27,896 nucleotides of DNA from Bermanella sp034112325 (GTDB lineage: Bacteria; Pseudomonadota; Gammaproteobacteria; Pseudomonadales; Oceanobacteraceae). Location: positions 1 to 27,896 of the forward strand of contig JAWUVO010000007.1 in assembly GCA_034112325.1 (NCBI GenBank). Direction: 5' to 3'. Within the stretch, counting starts at the first letter, position 1; each line of letters opens with the position of its first letter. The notes below the pieces were generated by a model. That model did no database searches. It was not told the origin of the DNA and saw only the letters and a list, made by a program, of their open reading frames with translations. Of this stretch, positions 7,037 through 14,954 are shown piece after piece. A program made the translations under genes and the position numbers.

Positions 7037-9334
7037 ATGATTGAAAATATTACAAGGTGGTTGGTTTATAACCCTTGGAAGGTGGTGCTTGTCACACTTA
7101 TGCTGGTTATAGCAAGCGGCTATGGGGCAAAAAATATAAAATTGAATGCGGACTATCGAGCATTCTTTAGCGATGATAACCCGCACTTAGTCTCGTTTGA
7201 AGACCTTCAAGATCAGTATAATAAAGTTGATAATGTCTTAATTGCTATAATTCCCCAGCAAGGTGATGTTTTTTCAAATAATATGTTGTCTCTATTAGAA
7301 GAGATAACAAATGAATCGTGGCAGGTTCCCTATAGTCGTAGAGTAGATTCTATTACTAATTACCAGCAAACGTTTTCCGAAGAAGATGATCTAGTAGTAG
7401 AAAGTTTATTTGAAGAATTTTCCGATTTTTCATCTGATAAAATAGAACGCAATAAACAAGTTGCACTTAATGACCCAATTCTAGCTGGTAACTTACTTGC
7501 TTACGATGGGAAAGCAACTGGCGTTAATATAACCATTAATCTTCCTGGTTTAGATCAAGCAAAAGAAGTGCCTGAAGTTGTCGGTTATATTCGCGATATG
7601 ATCAAGCGCTATGAAATTAAATACCCTGGAGTAGACTTTTATTTAACTGGGGTCACTATGACCAATGCGGCTTTCCCCGAAGCCAGCGCGGCCGATATGA
7701 AAGTTTTATTTCCGGTGATGATCTTAGTTATTTTAGTATTGTTGTTCATCTCTTTAAGAGGGCTTTGGGGAGCGCTGGCTACGTTTAGTATTGTAATTTT
7801 TTCTAGCGCTGTGGCTATGGGCTTGTTCGGTTGGCCTTCGCCGCAGATCACACCTACAATATTGACTGCGCCAATTATGATTATGACTTTAGCCATAGCA
7901 GATTGTATTCACATTTTAATGACATACTATCAGCGTCTTTCTAAGGGTGATACTAAGCAAAATGCTATGATTGAAAGTATTCGTATTAACTTTCAACCAG
8001 TATTGTTGACAAGTGTTACCACCGCCATGGGCTTCTTAACCTTAAATTTTTCTGACTCACCTCCGTTTCATGATTTAGGTAATATTGTATGCATTGGTGT
8101 TTTAGGCGCATTTGTTTTTGCATTATTTTACTTGCCTGCTCTGATGATGCTTTTACCATCGAAAGAAGTTTCAAAAGACTTTGGTGAGAATGCCACCATG
8201 AAAAAAGTATCCGAGTTTGTAATTAATAAACGTAAGGGATTACTTTACGGCATGTCGGCGCTCATTATTGTTCTAGTAGCTTTGGTGCCTACTAACGAAT
8301 TTGATGACAGTACCATAGAGTACTTTGATTGGAGTGTTAAGTTTAGGTCAGATAGTGAAAAAATTAATGAAGCATTAACGGGTGTGCAGTCGGTCAACTA
8401 CAGTTTGAAAGCGGCTGGTGAAATGGGGGTTGCAGATCCTGCTTATTTAACCACGGTTGACGCATTTATTAAGTTTTTACAATCGCAACCTGAAGTTCGT
8501 CATGCAACCGGTTTTACTGATGTTATGAAACGCTTAAATAAAAACATGAATGGTGACAAACAAGAGTTTTATCGAATTCCTGAAAGTCGCGAACTTGCTG
8601 CCCAGTATATGTTGTTGTATGAGTTGTCATTACCATACGGCCTAGACATTACCAATCAAGTAAATGGGGATAAATCAGCATCACGGGTAAGCGTTAGTCT
8701 AGGGAAGCACACAGCAATGGAAATTATTGCTATGGACCAAAGAGCGGTTCAATGGCTAGAGCAAAATGCTCCTGAATACATGGTGACAGAAGGAGCCAGT
8801 ACCACAGTTATGTTTTCACATATTACTGAGCGTAATATTAAGAGTATGGTTGGCGGAGTATTAGCGGCATTAATATTGATTTCTATTATTATTATGTTTG
8901 CTGTTAAATCGGTCAAACTAGGACTGATCAGTTTAATTCCAAATCTTGCACCAGCGGGTATGGCGTTCGGCCTTTGGGCCATTTTTGATGGTAAAGTTGG
9001 CTTAGGTTTATCAGTTGTAATGGGCGTAACAATGGGGATAGTTGTTGATGATACTATTCACTTTTTAACTAAATATGTACGTGCCAAGCGTGAAATGGGC
9101 TTTGATACAAAGCAGGCAGTAAACTATGCGTTTCAAACCGTTGGTGTTGCATTAACCGCTACCACAATTGTGTTGTGCGTTGGTTTTATGGTGTTGTCAC
9201 TTTCTCCGTTTCAGATTAATGCTGAAATGGGCCTTATGAGTGCTTTAACCATTGCACTGGCGTTAGTTGTTGATTTTTACTTTTTACCACCACTGTTATT
9301 ACGCTTTGATCGTAATAAAAATGAAAGTTTATAA
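7037..9334 (+). CDS. RND-superfamily transporter, MMPL/HAE3-like, inner membrane
   Basis: This is a predicted proton-driven inner-membrane exporter of 765 residues. It has the two-fold RND layout: TM1 near residues 14-30, a large periplasmic loop, a TM bundle at about 222-375, TM7 at about 400-418, a second periplasmic loop, and a last TM bundle at about 615-755. Each bundle carries an acidic TM motif: Asp289 and His292 in LAIADCIHIL, and Asp671, Asp672 and His675 in GIVVDDTIHFL. These are the likely proton-relay positions. At 765 residues it is shorter than AcrB-type drug pumps (about 1040) and fits the MMPL/hopanoid-transporter (HpnN-like) group, which moves lipids. No membrane-fusion protein (AcrA type) is nearby. 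Instead a LolA-like protein starts 17 bp after the stop. AAGGA lies 7 bp before the ATG. Confidence 0.9.
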   Translation: MIENITRWLVYNPWKVVLVTLMLVIASGYGAKNIKLNADYRAFFSDDNPHLVSFEDLQDQYNKVDNVLIAIIPQQGDVFSNNMLSLLEEITNESWQVPYSRRVDSITNYQQTFSEEDDLVVESLFEEFSDFSSDKIERNKQVALNDPILAGNLLAYDGKATGVNITINLPGLDQAKEVPEVVGYIRDMIKRYEIKYPGVDFYLTGVTMTNAAFPEASAADMKVLFPVMILVILVLLFISLRGLWGALATFSIVIFSSAVAMGLFGWPSPQITPTILTAPIMIMTLAIADCIHILMTYYQRLSKGDTKQNAMIESIRINFQPVLLTSVTTAMGFLTLNFSDSPPFHDLGNIVCIGVLGAFVFALFYLPALMMLLPSKEVSKDFGENATMKKVSEFVINKRKGLLYGMSALIIVLVALVPTNEFDDSTIEYFDWSVKFRSDSEKINEALTGVQSVNYSLKAAGEMGVADPAYLTTVDAFIKFLQSQPEVRHATGFTDVMKRLNKNMNGDKQEFYRIPESRELAAQYMLLYELSLPYGLDITNQVNGDKSASRVSVSLGKHTAMEIIAMDQRAVQWLEQNAPEYMVTEGASTTVMFSHITERNIKSMVGGVLAALILISIIIMFAVKSVKLGLISLIPNLAPAGMAFGLWAIFDGKVGLGLSVVMGVTMGIVVDDTIHFLTKYVRAKREMGFDTKQAVNYAFQTVGVALTATTIVLCVGFMVLSLSPFQINAEMGLMSALTIALALVVDFYFLPPLLLRFDRNKNESL

Positions 9335-9350
9335 AAAAGGGATGTCTAAA

Positions 9351-10133
9351 ATGAAAAAAATGCTAGTGGCTAGTTTATTAGTTTTAATGTCGTTAACCAG
9401 TTTTGCTGAAACGGCCGAAGAAAAAGGTTTGGCTATTGCCATTGAAGCCGATAAGCGTGGACAGGGCTTTGGTGATTCTAAGGTTTCTTTAAAGATGGTA
9501 TTGCTTGACGCTAAGGGCCGTGAGACATCTCGAGATATGCGAGTTAAAAGTCTAGAAGGCGTAGCAGAGTCTGGTGATAAATCCCTGATGATTTTTGACA
9601 CTCCAAGAGATCAAAAGGGTGTCGCTATGCTGACATTTACTCATAAAGTTGAATCTGACGATCAGTGGTTGTTTTTACCTGCGTTGAAGCGTGTGAAGAA
9701 AATTTCTAGCCGCAATAAATCAGGTCCATTTGTTGGGTCTGAATTTGCTTTCGAAGACATCAGCTCGCAAGAAGTTGAAAAGTACACTTATAAGTATCTT
9801 CGCGACGAAGTGGTAAATGGTATGGATTGCTTTGTGGTTGAAAGTGACCCTGTAGATAAGTATTCAGGTTATACCCGTCGTGTAGCCTATATTGACAAAG
9901 CTGAGTATCGTGCGGTTAAAATTGATTTTTATGATCGTAAAAATAGCTTATTAAAAACGTTAGAAAATAGTGCTTACCAACAATATTTATCTAAATACTG
10001 GTACCCAGGTCTAAGTAAAATGACAAATCATCAAACCGGTAAAGTTACTCGATTAGAATATGAAAATTATGAGTTTAAGGTTGGCTTGCAAGATAACGAG
10101 TTTACTAAAAACAGTCTAAAACGCGCTAAATAA
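9351..10133 (+). CDS. Periplasmic LolA-like protein (outer membrane lipoprotein-sorting protein family)
   Basis: This is a predicted exported protein of the LolA-like fold, able to hold a lipid or lipid-modified ligand in the periplasm. A signal peptide (MKKMLVASLLVLMSLTSFA) is followed by about 240 residues of beta-rich sequence. The part QWLFLPALKRVKKISSRNKS, then GSEFAFEDISSQEVEKYTYK, is the typical signature of this family. It is found often beside MMPL-type RND transporters. It is not classical LolA, which is shorter and stands alone. I chose ATG 9351 because AAGGGA lies 9 bp upstream; ATG 9342 is too close to that site, and starts before it overlap the RND gene. The stop is 17 bp before the next gene, so it lies in the cassette operon. 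The ligand is unknown. Confidence 0.82.
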   Translation: MKKMLVASLLVLMSLTSFAETAEEKGLAIAIEADKRGQGFGDSKVSLKMVLLDAKGRETSRDMRVKSLEGVAESGDKSLMIFDTPRDQKGVAMLTFTHKVESDDQWLFLPALKRVKKISSRNKSGPFVGSEFAFEDISSQEVEKYTYKYLRDEVVNGMDCFVVESDPVDKYSGYTRRVAYIDKAEYRAVKIDFYDRKNSLLKTLENSAYQQYLSKYWYPGLSKMTNHQTGKVTRLEYENYEFKVGLQDNEFTKNSLKRAK

Positions 10134-10150
10134 AAATAATAGGAAACGTG

Positions 10151-11407
10151 ATGAAAAACATCATGAAAAAAACATTAGCCTTGGGGATCGCTGTTTTTTT
10201 TGCATCTTCGGCTATTGCTGAAGTCGCAATATATGGGCAGGTAGATTATGAAGCCACTGCTTATTCTAACGACAGTTTGAATTCGGCAAGTGATCAAAAT
10301 TTTAATAATTCAATATTATTTCAATCTGAGGTTTACACCAAATGGGATGATGGTAGCCAAAGCTTAACGTTTAAACCATTTTATCGGTTTGATGAAATGG
10401 ACGACGAACGTACCCACGGTGATATTCGTGAACTTATTTGGCATAAAGTCGCTGATGGATATGAATTAAAAGCGGGTATTGGCAAAGTTTACTGGGGTGT
10501 TACTGAATCTAATCATCTAGTGGATATAGTCAATCAGACTGACGGAGTTGAAAGTATCGACGGTGAAGACAAGTTAGGTCAGCCTATTATTCAGCTAATG
10601 ATTGAACGTGATTGGGGTAACCTAGATTTATTTGTATTACCGTATCATCGCGAGCGTACTTTTGCCGGCCCCGAGGGACGTCTTTCGGCTGGCTTTGATT
10701 ACGCTGATGTTATTTATCAATCTGCCGATGAAGAAAATAATATCGATGTTGCAGCCCGTTATTATTCTTATATAGATGATCTTGAGTATGCAGTATCTGT
10801 ATTTCATGGTAATAGTCGTGAGCCTGTCATCGGGGTTGATCAGCTAGCAAATCAGGCCTTGCCTTATTACCCTGTTATATCGCAATTGGGTGTTGAGCTT
10901 CAGTATTTAAATGAAGGCTGGGCATGGAAGTTTGAGGGTATACACCGTGATGGGGTTCCTGAGGATTCTGATGCGTTAGCTGGGTATTCTGTGGTGAGAA
11001 CTCCGCTGGGGTTAATTGTTGCTGATGACCAATCTTACTTTGCTACTACTGCTGGGTTTGAATATACACAAGTTGGTATTTGGGACTCTAGAGTAGATTT
11101 AGGCTGGGTTGTTGAGCATATGTACGATTCACGACAAAAAAAATCTTCGTTAGGCGCATTCGAACATGACATATTATTAGCCACCCGTTGGGCAGCCAAT
11201 AATAGTGCCGACTCTACTTTGTTAGTAGGCGCTGTGATCGATTATGAATATCAAGATTACAGTCTGAGTATTGAGGGGACTACACGCTTAATGGCTGGCC
11301 TTTCTTTAGAGGTCGAAGCAAGAGTTTTTGCACCTGCTGATAATGCACCGCTATATCGTTTCCGAGATGAGGATTTTGTAAAGTTGACTTTGTCTTACTA
11401 TTTGTAA
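10151..11407 (+). CDS. Predicted outer-membrane beta-barrel, last gene of the RND cassette
   Basis: I do not recognise the exact family. The 418-residue protein has a signal peptide (MKNIMKKTLALGIAVFFASSAIA) and then long runs of alternating hydrophobic and polar residues with many Tyr, Trp, Gly and Asp. The recurring pattern (for example AYSNDS, DVAARYYSYIDDLEYAVSVF, YEYQDYSLSIEGTTRLMAG) fits a barrel of roughly 14-18 strands. The last strand is FVKLTLSYYL: Tyr-Tyr at the right place but Leu at the very end, where Phe or Trp is usual. ATG 10151 has AGGAAA 6 bp before it. The GTG immediately before it is less likely. It is 17 bp after the LolA-like gene. Porin-like or DUF1302-like proteins beside MMPL and LolA-like genes are the closest parallel I know. 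Confidence 0.75.
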   Translation: MKNIMKKTLALGIAVFFASSAIAEVAIYGQVDYEATAYSNDSLNSASDQNFNNSILFQSEVYTKWDDGSQSLTFKPFYRFDEMDDERTHGDIRELIWHKVADGYELKAGIGKVYWGVTESNHLVDIVNQTDGVESIDGEDKLGQPIIQLMIERDWGNLDLFVLPYHRERTFAGPEGRLSAGFDYADVIYQSADEENNIDVAARYYSYIDDLEYAVSVFHGNSREPVIGVDQLANQALPYYPVISQLGVELQYLNEGWAWKFEGIHRDGVPEDSDALAGYSVVRTPLGLIVADDQSYFATTAGFEYTQVGIWDSRVDLGWVVEHMYDSRQKKSSLGAFEHDILLATRWAANNSADSTLLVGAVIDYEYQDYSLSIEGTTRLMAGLSLEVEARVFAPADNAPLYRFRDEDFVKLTLSYYL

Positions 11408-11422
11408 GTTATATAAATTAAC

Positions 11423-11450
11423 TAAAACCTATGTACCAATATAGGTTTTA
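11423..11450. terminator. Hairpin after the RND cassette, candidate terminator
   Basis: TAAAACCTAT (11423-11432) and ATAGGTTTTA (11441-11450) are a perfect 10-bp stem with an 8-nt loop, 16 bp after the barrel gene. The four T of a U-run are inside the stem and none follow it, so termination strength is uncertain. It marks the boundary between the cassette and psrA. Confidence 0.55.
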
Positions 11451-11526
11451 AGGCAGGACTTAATGTCTATTAAGTCTTGTTCCTTAATAAATAATGTTCC
11501 ACTTTGCTGCTGTTTAAGCAGACTTC

Positions 11527-11555
11527 TTGACAATATTTTGTTTAAAACGTATGTT
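11527..11555 (+). promoter_or_regulatory. psrA promoter
   Basis: TTGACA (11527-11532) is a consensus -35. After 17 bp comes TATGTT (11550-11555) as -10. The distance to the psrA ATG is 30 bp. The -10 is covered by PsrA-type boxes. Confidence 0.65.
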
Positions 11556-11570
11556 TGAAACGTATGTTTT
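11544..11570. promoter_or_regulatory. Two tandem PsrA-type boxes (autoregulatory operator)
   Basis: The known PsrA motif is (G/C)AAAC-N2-4-GTTT(G/C). AAAACGTATGTTTG (11544-11557) and GAAACGTATGTTTT (11557-11570) each fit with one end mismatch and a 4-bp centre. Together they make a 13-bp tandem repeat. They overlap the -10 box and start point of psrA, which agrees with self-repression as known for PsrA. Confidence 0.75.
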
Positions 11571-11585
11571 AATAAGTTTAAAAAA

Positions 11586-12218
11586 ATGAGCCACAACGAC
11601 ACAGTCATAAAAATATTAGATGCTGCTGAGCAATTATTTGCTGAGAAAGGCTTTGCTGAAACCTCTTTACGCAGTATTACTGCAAAAGCGGGCGTTAATT
11701 TAGCGGCTGTTAATTATCACTTTGGTTCAAAGAAGTCGCTTATTCAAGCTGTCTTTGTGCGGTTTTTAGGACCGTTCTATAAGTTAGTCGAGGCTAGCCT
11801 AGACGCTCACGAAAAACAAAACCCCGGTTCTATCCTTTCCCCCGAAGATATTCTTAAATTTGTTGCTAGAGGTATGGCAAGTGTCACCAATGGCGACCGT
11901 GGTCGATTGGCTATATTCATGCGTCTGCTTGGCCTAGCTTACAATCAAGGACAAGGGCATTTACGAAAATTTTTGAAAACTGAATATACATCTTTATACA
12001 TTCGTGTAATGGACTTAATAGCCAAGGCTACACCTGAGCTAAATCCAGTTGAGCGTTATTGGCGTTTTCATTTTATGTTAGGTGCAGCTGCCTTTACCTT
12101 ATCTAGCATGGAACACCTACGTGCCATCGTTGAATATGAATTTGAAACCAGCTGTACAGAAGAGGAAGTGGTGGGCTATTTATTACCTTTTTTAGCGGCC
12201 GGTATTCGCGCAAGTTAG
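11586..12218 (+). CDS. psrA: TetR-family regulator PsrA
   Basis: PsrA is a fatty-acid-responsive TetR regulator that in Pseudomonas represses itself and beta-oxidation genes and activates rpoS. The start, TVIKILDAAEQLFAEKGFAE and then ITAKAGVNLAAVNYHFGSKK, is nearly the PsrA helix-turn-helix as I know it from P. aeruginosa. It is 210 residues long. The C-terminal ligand domain is helical (GRLAIFMRLLGLAYNQGQGH; HFMLGAAAFTLSSMEHL). The ribosome site is weak. The promoter and boxes just upstream match PsrA autoregulation. Its neighbourhood (lexA some way upstream, nagZ downstream) also matches Pseudomonas, except that the RND cassette lies between lexA and psrA here. It runs toward the L,D-transpeptidase-fold gene, 72 bp away. 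Confidence 0.9.
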   Translation: MSHNDTVIKILDAAEQLFAEKGFAETSLRSITAKAGVNLAAVNYHFGSKKSLIQAVFVRFLGPFYKLVEASLDAHEKQNPGSILSPEDILKFVARGMASVTNGDRGRLAIFMRLLGLAYNQGQGHLRKFLKTEYTSLYIRVMDLIAKATPELNPVERYWRFHFMLGAAAFTLSSMEHLRAIVEYEFETSCTEEEVVGYLLPFLAAGIRAS

Positions 12219-12290
12219 TTTGTTTTTATATTCACTTTCTTTGTGGATGTTATTCGGGCAAAGTAAGCTTTTATTCACGAGATTCGTATA

Positions 12291-12779
12291 ATGCGAACGG
12301 TGCAAATCAACATATCTGATCAAAGTTTAATCACAATGCATTATGGCAAGGTGATTAAGCGCTACTCTATTTCTACTGCTCTAAACGGCCCAGGTCAGCA
12401 AAGCGGCTCAGGATGTACACCCACAGGCAAGCACTATATACGCGCAAAAATTGGGGCAGGTGCTCCACCTAATGCAGTATTTGTTGGTCGTCGCCAAACC
12501 GGCGAAATTTATAATGATAAATTAGCCCAAGACTTTCCTAATAGAGACTGGATTCTCAGTCGTATTCTTTGGTTAAGTGGAAAGGAGTTAGGCTACAATC
12601 GAATAAATAATGAAGCTGGCTCTGTAGATTCTATGGCCCGCTATATTTACATACATGGCACACCCGATACCGAACCTATGAGTGAGCCTAAAAGTCATGG
12701 CTGTATTCGAATGCGCAATAATGATGTTATTGAATTGTTTAATTGGGTGCCTGACTTTTGCCCTGTTATAATTGACTAA
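12291..12779 (+). CDS. YkuD/L,D-transpeptidase-fold protein without signal peptide, possible cytosolic L,D-carboxypeptidase
   Basis: This 162-residue single-domain YkuD protein has the full active-site pattern IHGTPDTEPM then KSHGCIRMRN: His122, His136 and the nucleophile Cys138. L,D-transpeptidases normally act in the periplasm and carry a signal peptide or anchor. This one begins MRTVQINISDQSLITM, directly with the first strand of the domain, so it should stay in the cytoplasm. A cytosolic YkuD enzyme, ElsL of Acinetobacter, is an L,D-carboxypeptidase that trims the terminal D-Ala from recycled tetrapeptides in place of LdcA. The next gene, 55 bp away, is nagZ, another cytosolic recycling enzyme. 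This makes a recycling role likely, but it is inferred from motif, location and neighbour. Confidence 0.8.
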   Translation: MRTVQINISDQSLITMHYGKVIKRYSISTALNGPGQQSGSGCTPTGKHYIRAKIGAGAPPNAVFVGRRQTGEIYNDKLAQDFPNRDWILSRILWLSGKELGYNRINNEAGSVDSMARYIYIHGTPDTEPMSEPKSHGCIRMRNNDVIELFNWVPDFCPVIID

Positions 12780-12834
12780 ATGAATCATAAACAATCAATC
12801 AACCATAGTTAAATTTAAAAATTAAGAGACTAAA

Positions 12835-13839
12835 GTGAAAGCTACCCTTATTACCGATATAGCAGGATCTAAAATTAGTGAAGAGGAAAGACAGTGGTTA
12901 ACAAACCCACTGTTAGGGGGGGTTATTTTATTTACTCGCCACTTTGAGTCTAGGCAGCAACTGAAAGAATTAGTACTTGAATTAAAATCTCTAAATCCAA
13001 ATTTAATTATATCTGTTGATCATGAAGGTGGTCGAGTACAGCGGTTTAGACAAGATTTTAGCAATGTTTGTGCTATGGGGAAGTTAGGTGAGCTTTATCA
13101 GCGTGATCCTGAAGCGGCATTAAAAGCCGCAGAGGCCTCTGCTATTGTATTATCTTACGAATTATTAGAGGTGGGTATAGATCTAACTTACGCCCCCGTC
13201 TTAGATATTAACTACTTAAGAAACACTGTTATTGGTGACAGAGCTTTTTCTCAAGATGTTGGTCATATTATTGCGCTCGCAAATAAATTTATATCAGGCT
13301 TAAACAAAATGCAATTTGCAGTTGTTGCTAAGCATTTTCCTGGTCACGGTTGGGTTAACTTAGACAGCCATGTAGCCTGTCCTGTTGATGAACGCAGCTT
13401 AGAAGAAATTAAAAATAGAGATATGCAACCGTTTGTGCAGTTGCTTGATAAAATAGACTGGATGATGCCTGCTCATGTTGTTTATGAACAGGTTGATAGT
13501 GAGCCTGCAGGCTTTTCTAGTAAATGGTTACAGCAAATTTTAAAGCAAGATATGAAATTTAGTGGGCATATAGTCAGCGACGACTTAAGTATGCAAGGAG
13601 CCGCTATTAAAGGTGATTATCAAGCAAGGTCAGCAGCAGCGCTGACTGCAGGTTGTGATATTTTGCTGGCATGTAATTCAAGCGATGCTTCTACTCAAAT
13701 ATTAGCGGCTATGGAAGCGCTCAATGTTGAGCCATTAAGTTTAGAAAAATATCGACCAGATATTAACTTATTAACTAAAAATAACACACTGTATATGAAT
13801 GCTAAACACGTGCTGATGAGTATGGAATTAATTAAATGA
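12835..13839 (+). CDS. nagZ: Beta-N-acetylhexosaminidase NagZ
   Basis: NagZ removes N-acetylglucosamine from anhydro-muropeptides in the cytoplasm during cell-wall recycling, and its product controls AmpC beta-lactamase induction in many relatives. The 334-residue glycoside hydrolase family 3 protein has SVDHEGGRVQRF (60-71), the family loop KHFPGHG...DSH (166-179; His179 is the general acid/base position), and the nucleophile in VSDDLSMQG (Asp249/250). No signal peptide is present. The start is GTG at 12835 (AAGAG upstream); this gives the usual N-terminus before GGVILFTR. It overlaps the next gene by four bases (ATGA), so the two are translationally coupled. Confidence 0.96.
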   Translation: MKATLITDIAGSKISEEERQWLTNPLLGGVILFTRHFESRQQLKELVLELKSLNPNLIISVDHEGGRVQRFRQDFSNVCAMGKLGELYQRDPEAALKAAEASAIVLSYELLEVGIDLTYAPVLDINYLRNTVIGDRAFSQDVGHIIALANKFISGLNKMQFAVVAKHFPGHGWVNLDSHVACPVDERSLEEIKNRDMQPFVQLLDKIDWMMPAHVVYEQVDSEPAGFSSKWLQQILKQDMKFSGHIVSDDLSMQGAAIKGDYQARSAAALTAGCDILLACNSSDASTQILAAMEALNVEPLSLEKYRPDINLLTKNNTLYMNAKHVLMSMELIK

Positions 13840-14906
13840 TAGATTTAGAAGTATATATGGAACTTTGGTGGGCAAAAATTACCATTGCTCTAGTTGTTGG
13901 TGCTATTGCTTATGGAGTGGTTTCGTTAGTCATTGAACGTTTGAAAAAACAGACAGGTAAAACAAATAATTTATTCGACGACGCTATTGTTGGCGCGTTA
14001 AAAAGTCCCATTAATTACGGTATATTATTTTATATTGCATGGTATGTAATAGATGTAATTGAAAAACATCATAAAATAGATTTATTTCCAGAAGGGCGTA
14101 CCGTATTAATTGTTTGTAATGCAATCCTATTTTCTTGGTTTGTTTTAAGACTAATAAAAATACGCGAACACCAAATTTTAAAAGGCGACATAGAAACTAA
14201 ATCTGACCGTACAACTATTACAATGATCTTTAAGGTGCTACGAATTATTGTACTGGTGTTAACCATACTGGTGGTTTTTCAAACACTGGGTCTTTCTATT
14301 AGTGGTTTAATAGCATTTGGTGGAGTAGGTGGTGCAGCAGTAGCATTTGCTTCAAAAGATTTGTTGTCGAATTTTTTTGGCGCTCTGATGATCTTTTTAG
14401 ATAAACCATTTTCTATTGGTGATTGGGTCAGAAGCTCTGAGCGGAATATCGAAGGAACAGTTGAGCATATTGGCTGGAGAATTACTCGAATCAGAACATT
14501 TGATAAGCGCCCATTATATGTGCCTAACTCTGTGTTTGCACAAATTAGTATTGAAAATCCATCGCGTATGTCTCATCGTCGAATTTATGAAACCATAGGG
14601 GTTAGATATAAAGATTTTTCTCAGGTGGACAATATCTGTAAAGAGGTAGAGCGTATGCTTAAGGCTCACCAGGATATAGATGGTGGTCAAACTTTAATGG
14701 TTAACTTTAATAAGTTTGCGGATTCATCCTTAGAAATATTTATTTATTGCTTTACTCATACGACTCATTGGCAGACATTTCATCAAATTAAGCAAAGAGT
14801 TTTATTAGAAGTTGGTGAGATAATTCAACGTAACGATGCAAGTATCGCTTTCCCAAGTCATAGTATTTATGTTGAAAATAACAGCCCTGAACTTGTTCAG
14901 AAATAA
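13836..14906 (+). CDS. MscS-family mechanosensitive channel
   Basis: This is a predicted inner-membrane channel of 356 residues that opens when membrane tension rises on osmotic downshock. Four to five membrane helices lie in residues 10-165. The pore helix is clear at about 152-190 (GLIAFGGVGGAAVAFASKDL, then NFFGALMIFLDKPF), with the Gly/Ala-packing of MscS TM3. It is followed by the cytoplasmic beta domain (FSIGDWVR, then NIEGTVEHIGWRITRIRTFD, VPNS) and a mixed C-terminal domain. Length and helix count fit the YnaI-like subgroup better than MscS itself (286 residues). Its ATG overlaps the nagZ stop (ATGA). In Pseudomonas I recall the phosphorylase gene directly after nagZ, so the channel gene appears inserted here. 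Confidence 0.88.
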   Translation: MIDLEVYMELWWAKITIALVVGAIAYGVVSLVIERLKKQTGKTNNLFDDAIVGALKSPINYGILFYIAWYVIDVIEKHHKIDLFPEGRTVLIVCNAILFSWFVLRLIKIREHQILKGDIETKSDRTTITMIFKVLRIIVLVLTILVVFQTLGLSISGLIAFGGVGGAAVAFASKDLLSNFFGALMIFLDKPFSIGDWVRSSERNIEGTVEHIGWRITRIRTFDKRPLYVPNSVFAQISIENPSRMSHRRIYETIGVRYKDFSQVDNICKEVERMLKAHQDIDGGQTLMVNFNKFADSSLEIFIYCFTHTTHWQTFHQIKQRVLLEVGEIIQRNDASIAFPSHSIYVENNSPELVQK

Positions 14907-14954
14907 TCATCTAGATTACTAGAGCCAGCAATAAGTCGAGAGTAGTATATTTAA

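Noticed and set aside
9267..9350. N-terminal extension of the LolA-like protein from base 9267
   Set aside because: It would overlap the RND gene by 68 bases and put 28 residues before a perfect signal peptide; AAGGGA before ATG 9351 supports the later start.
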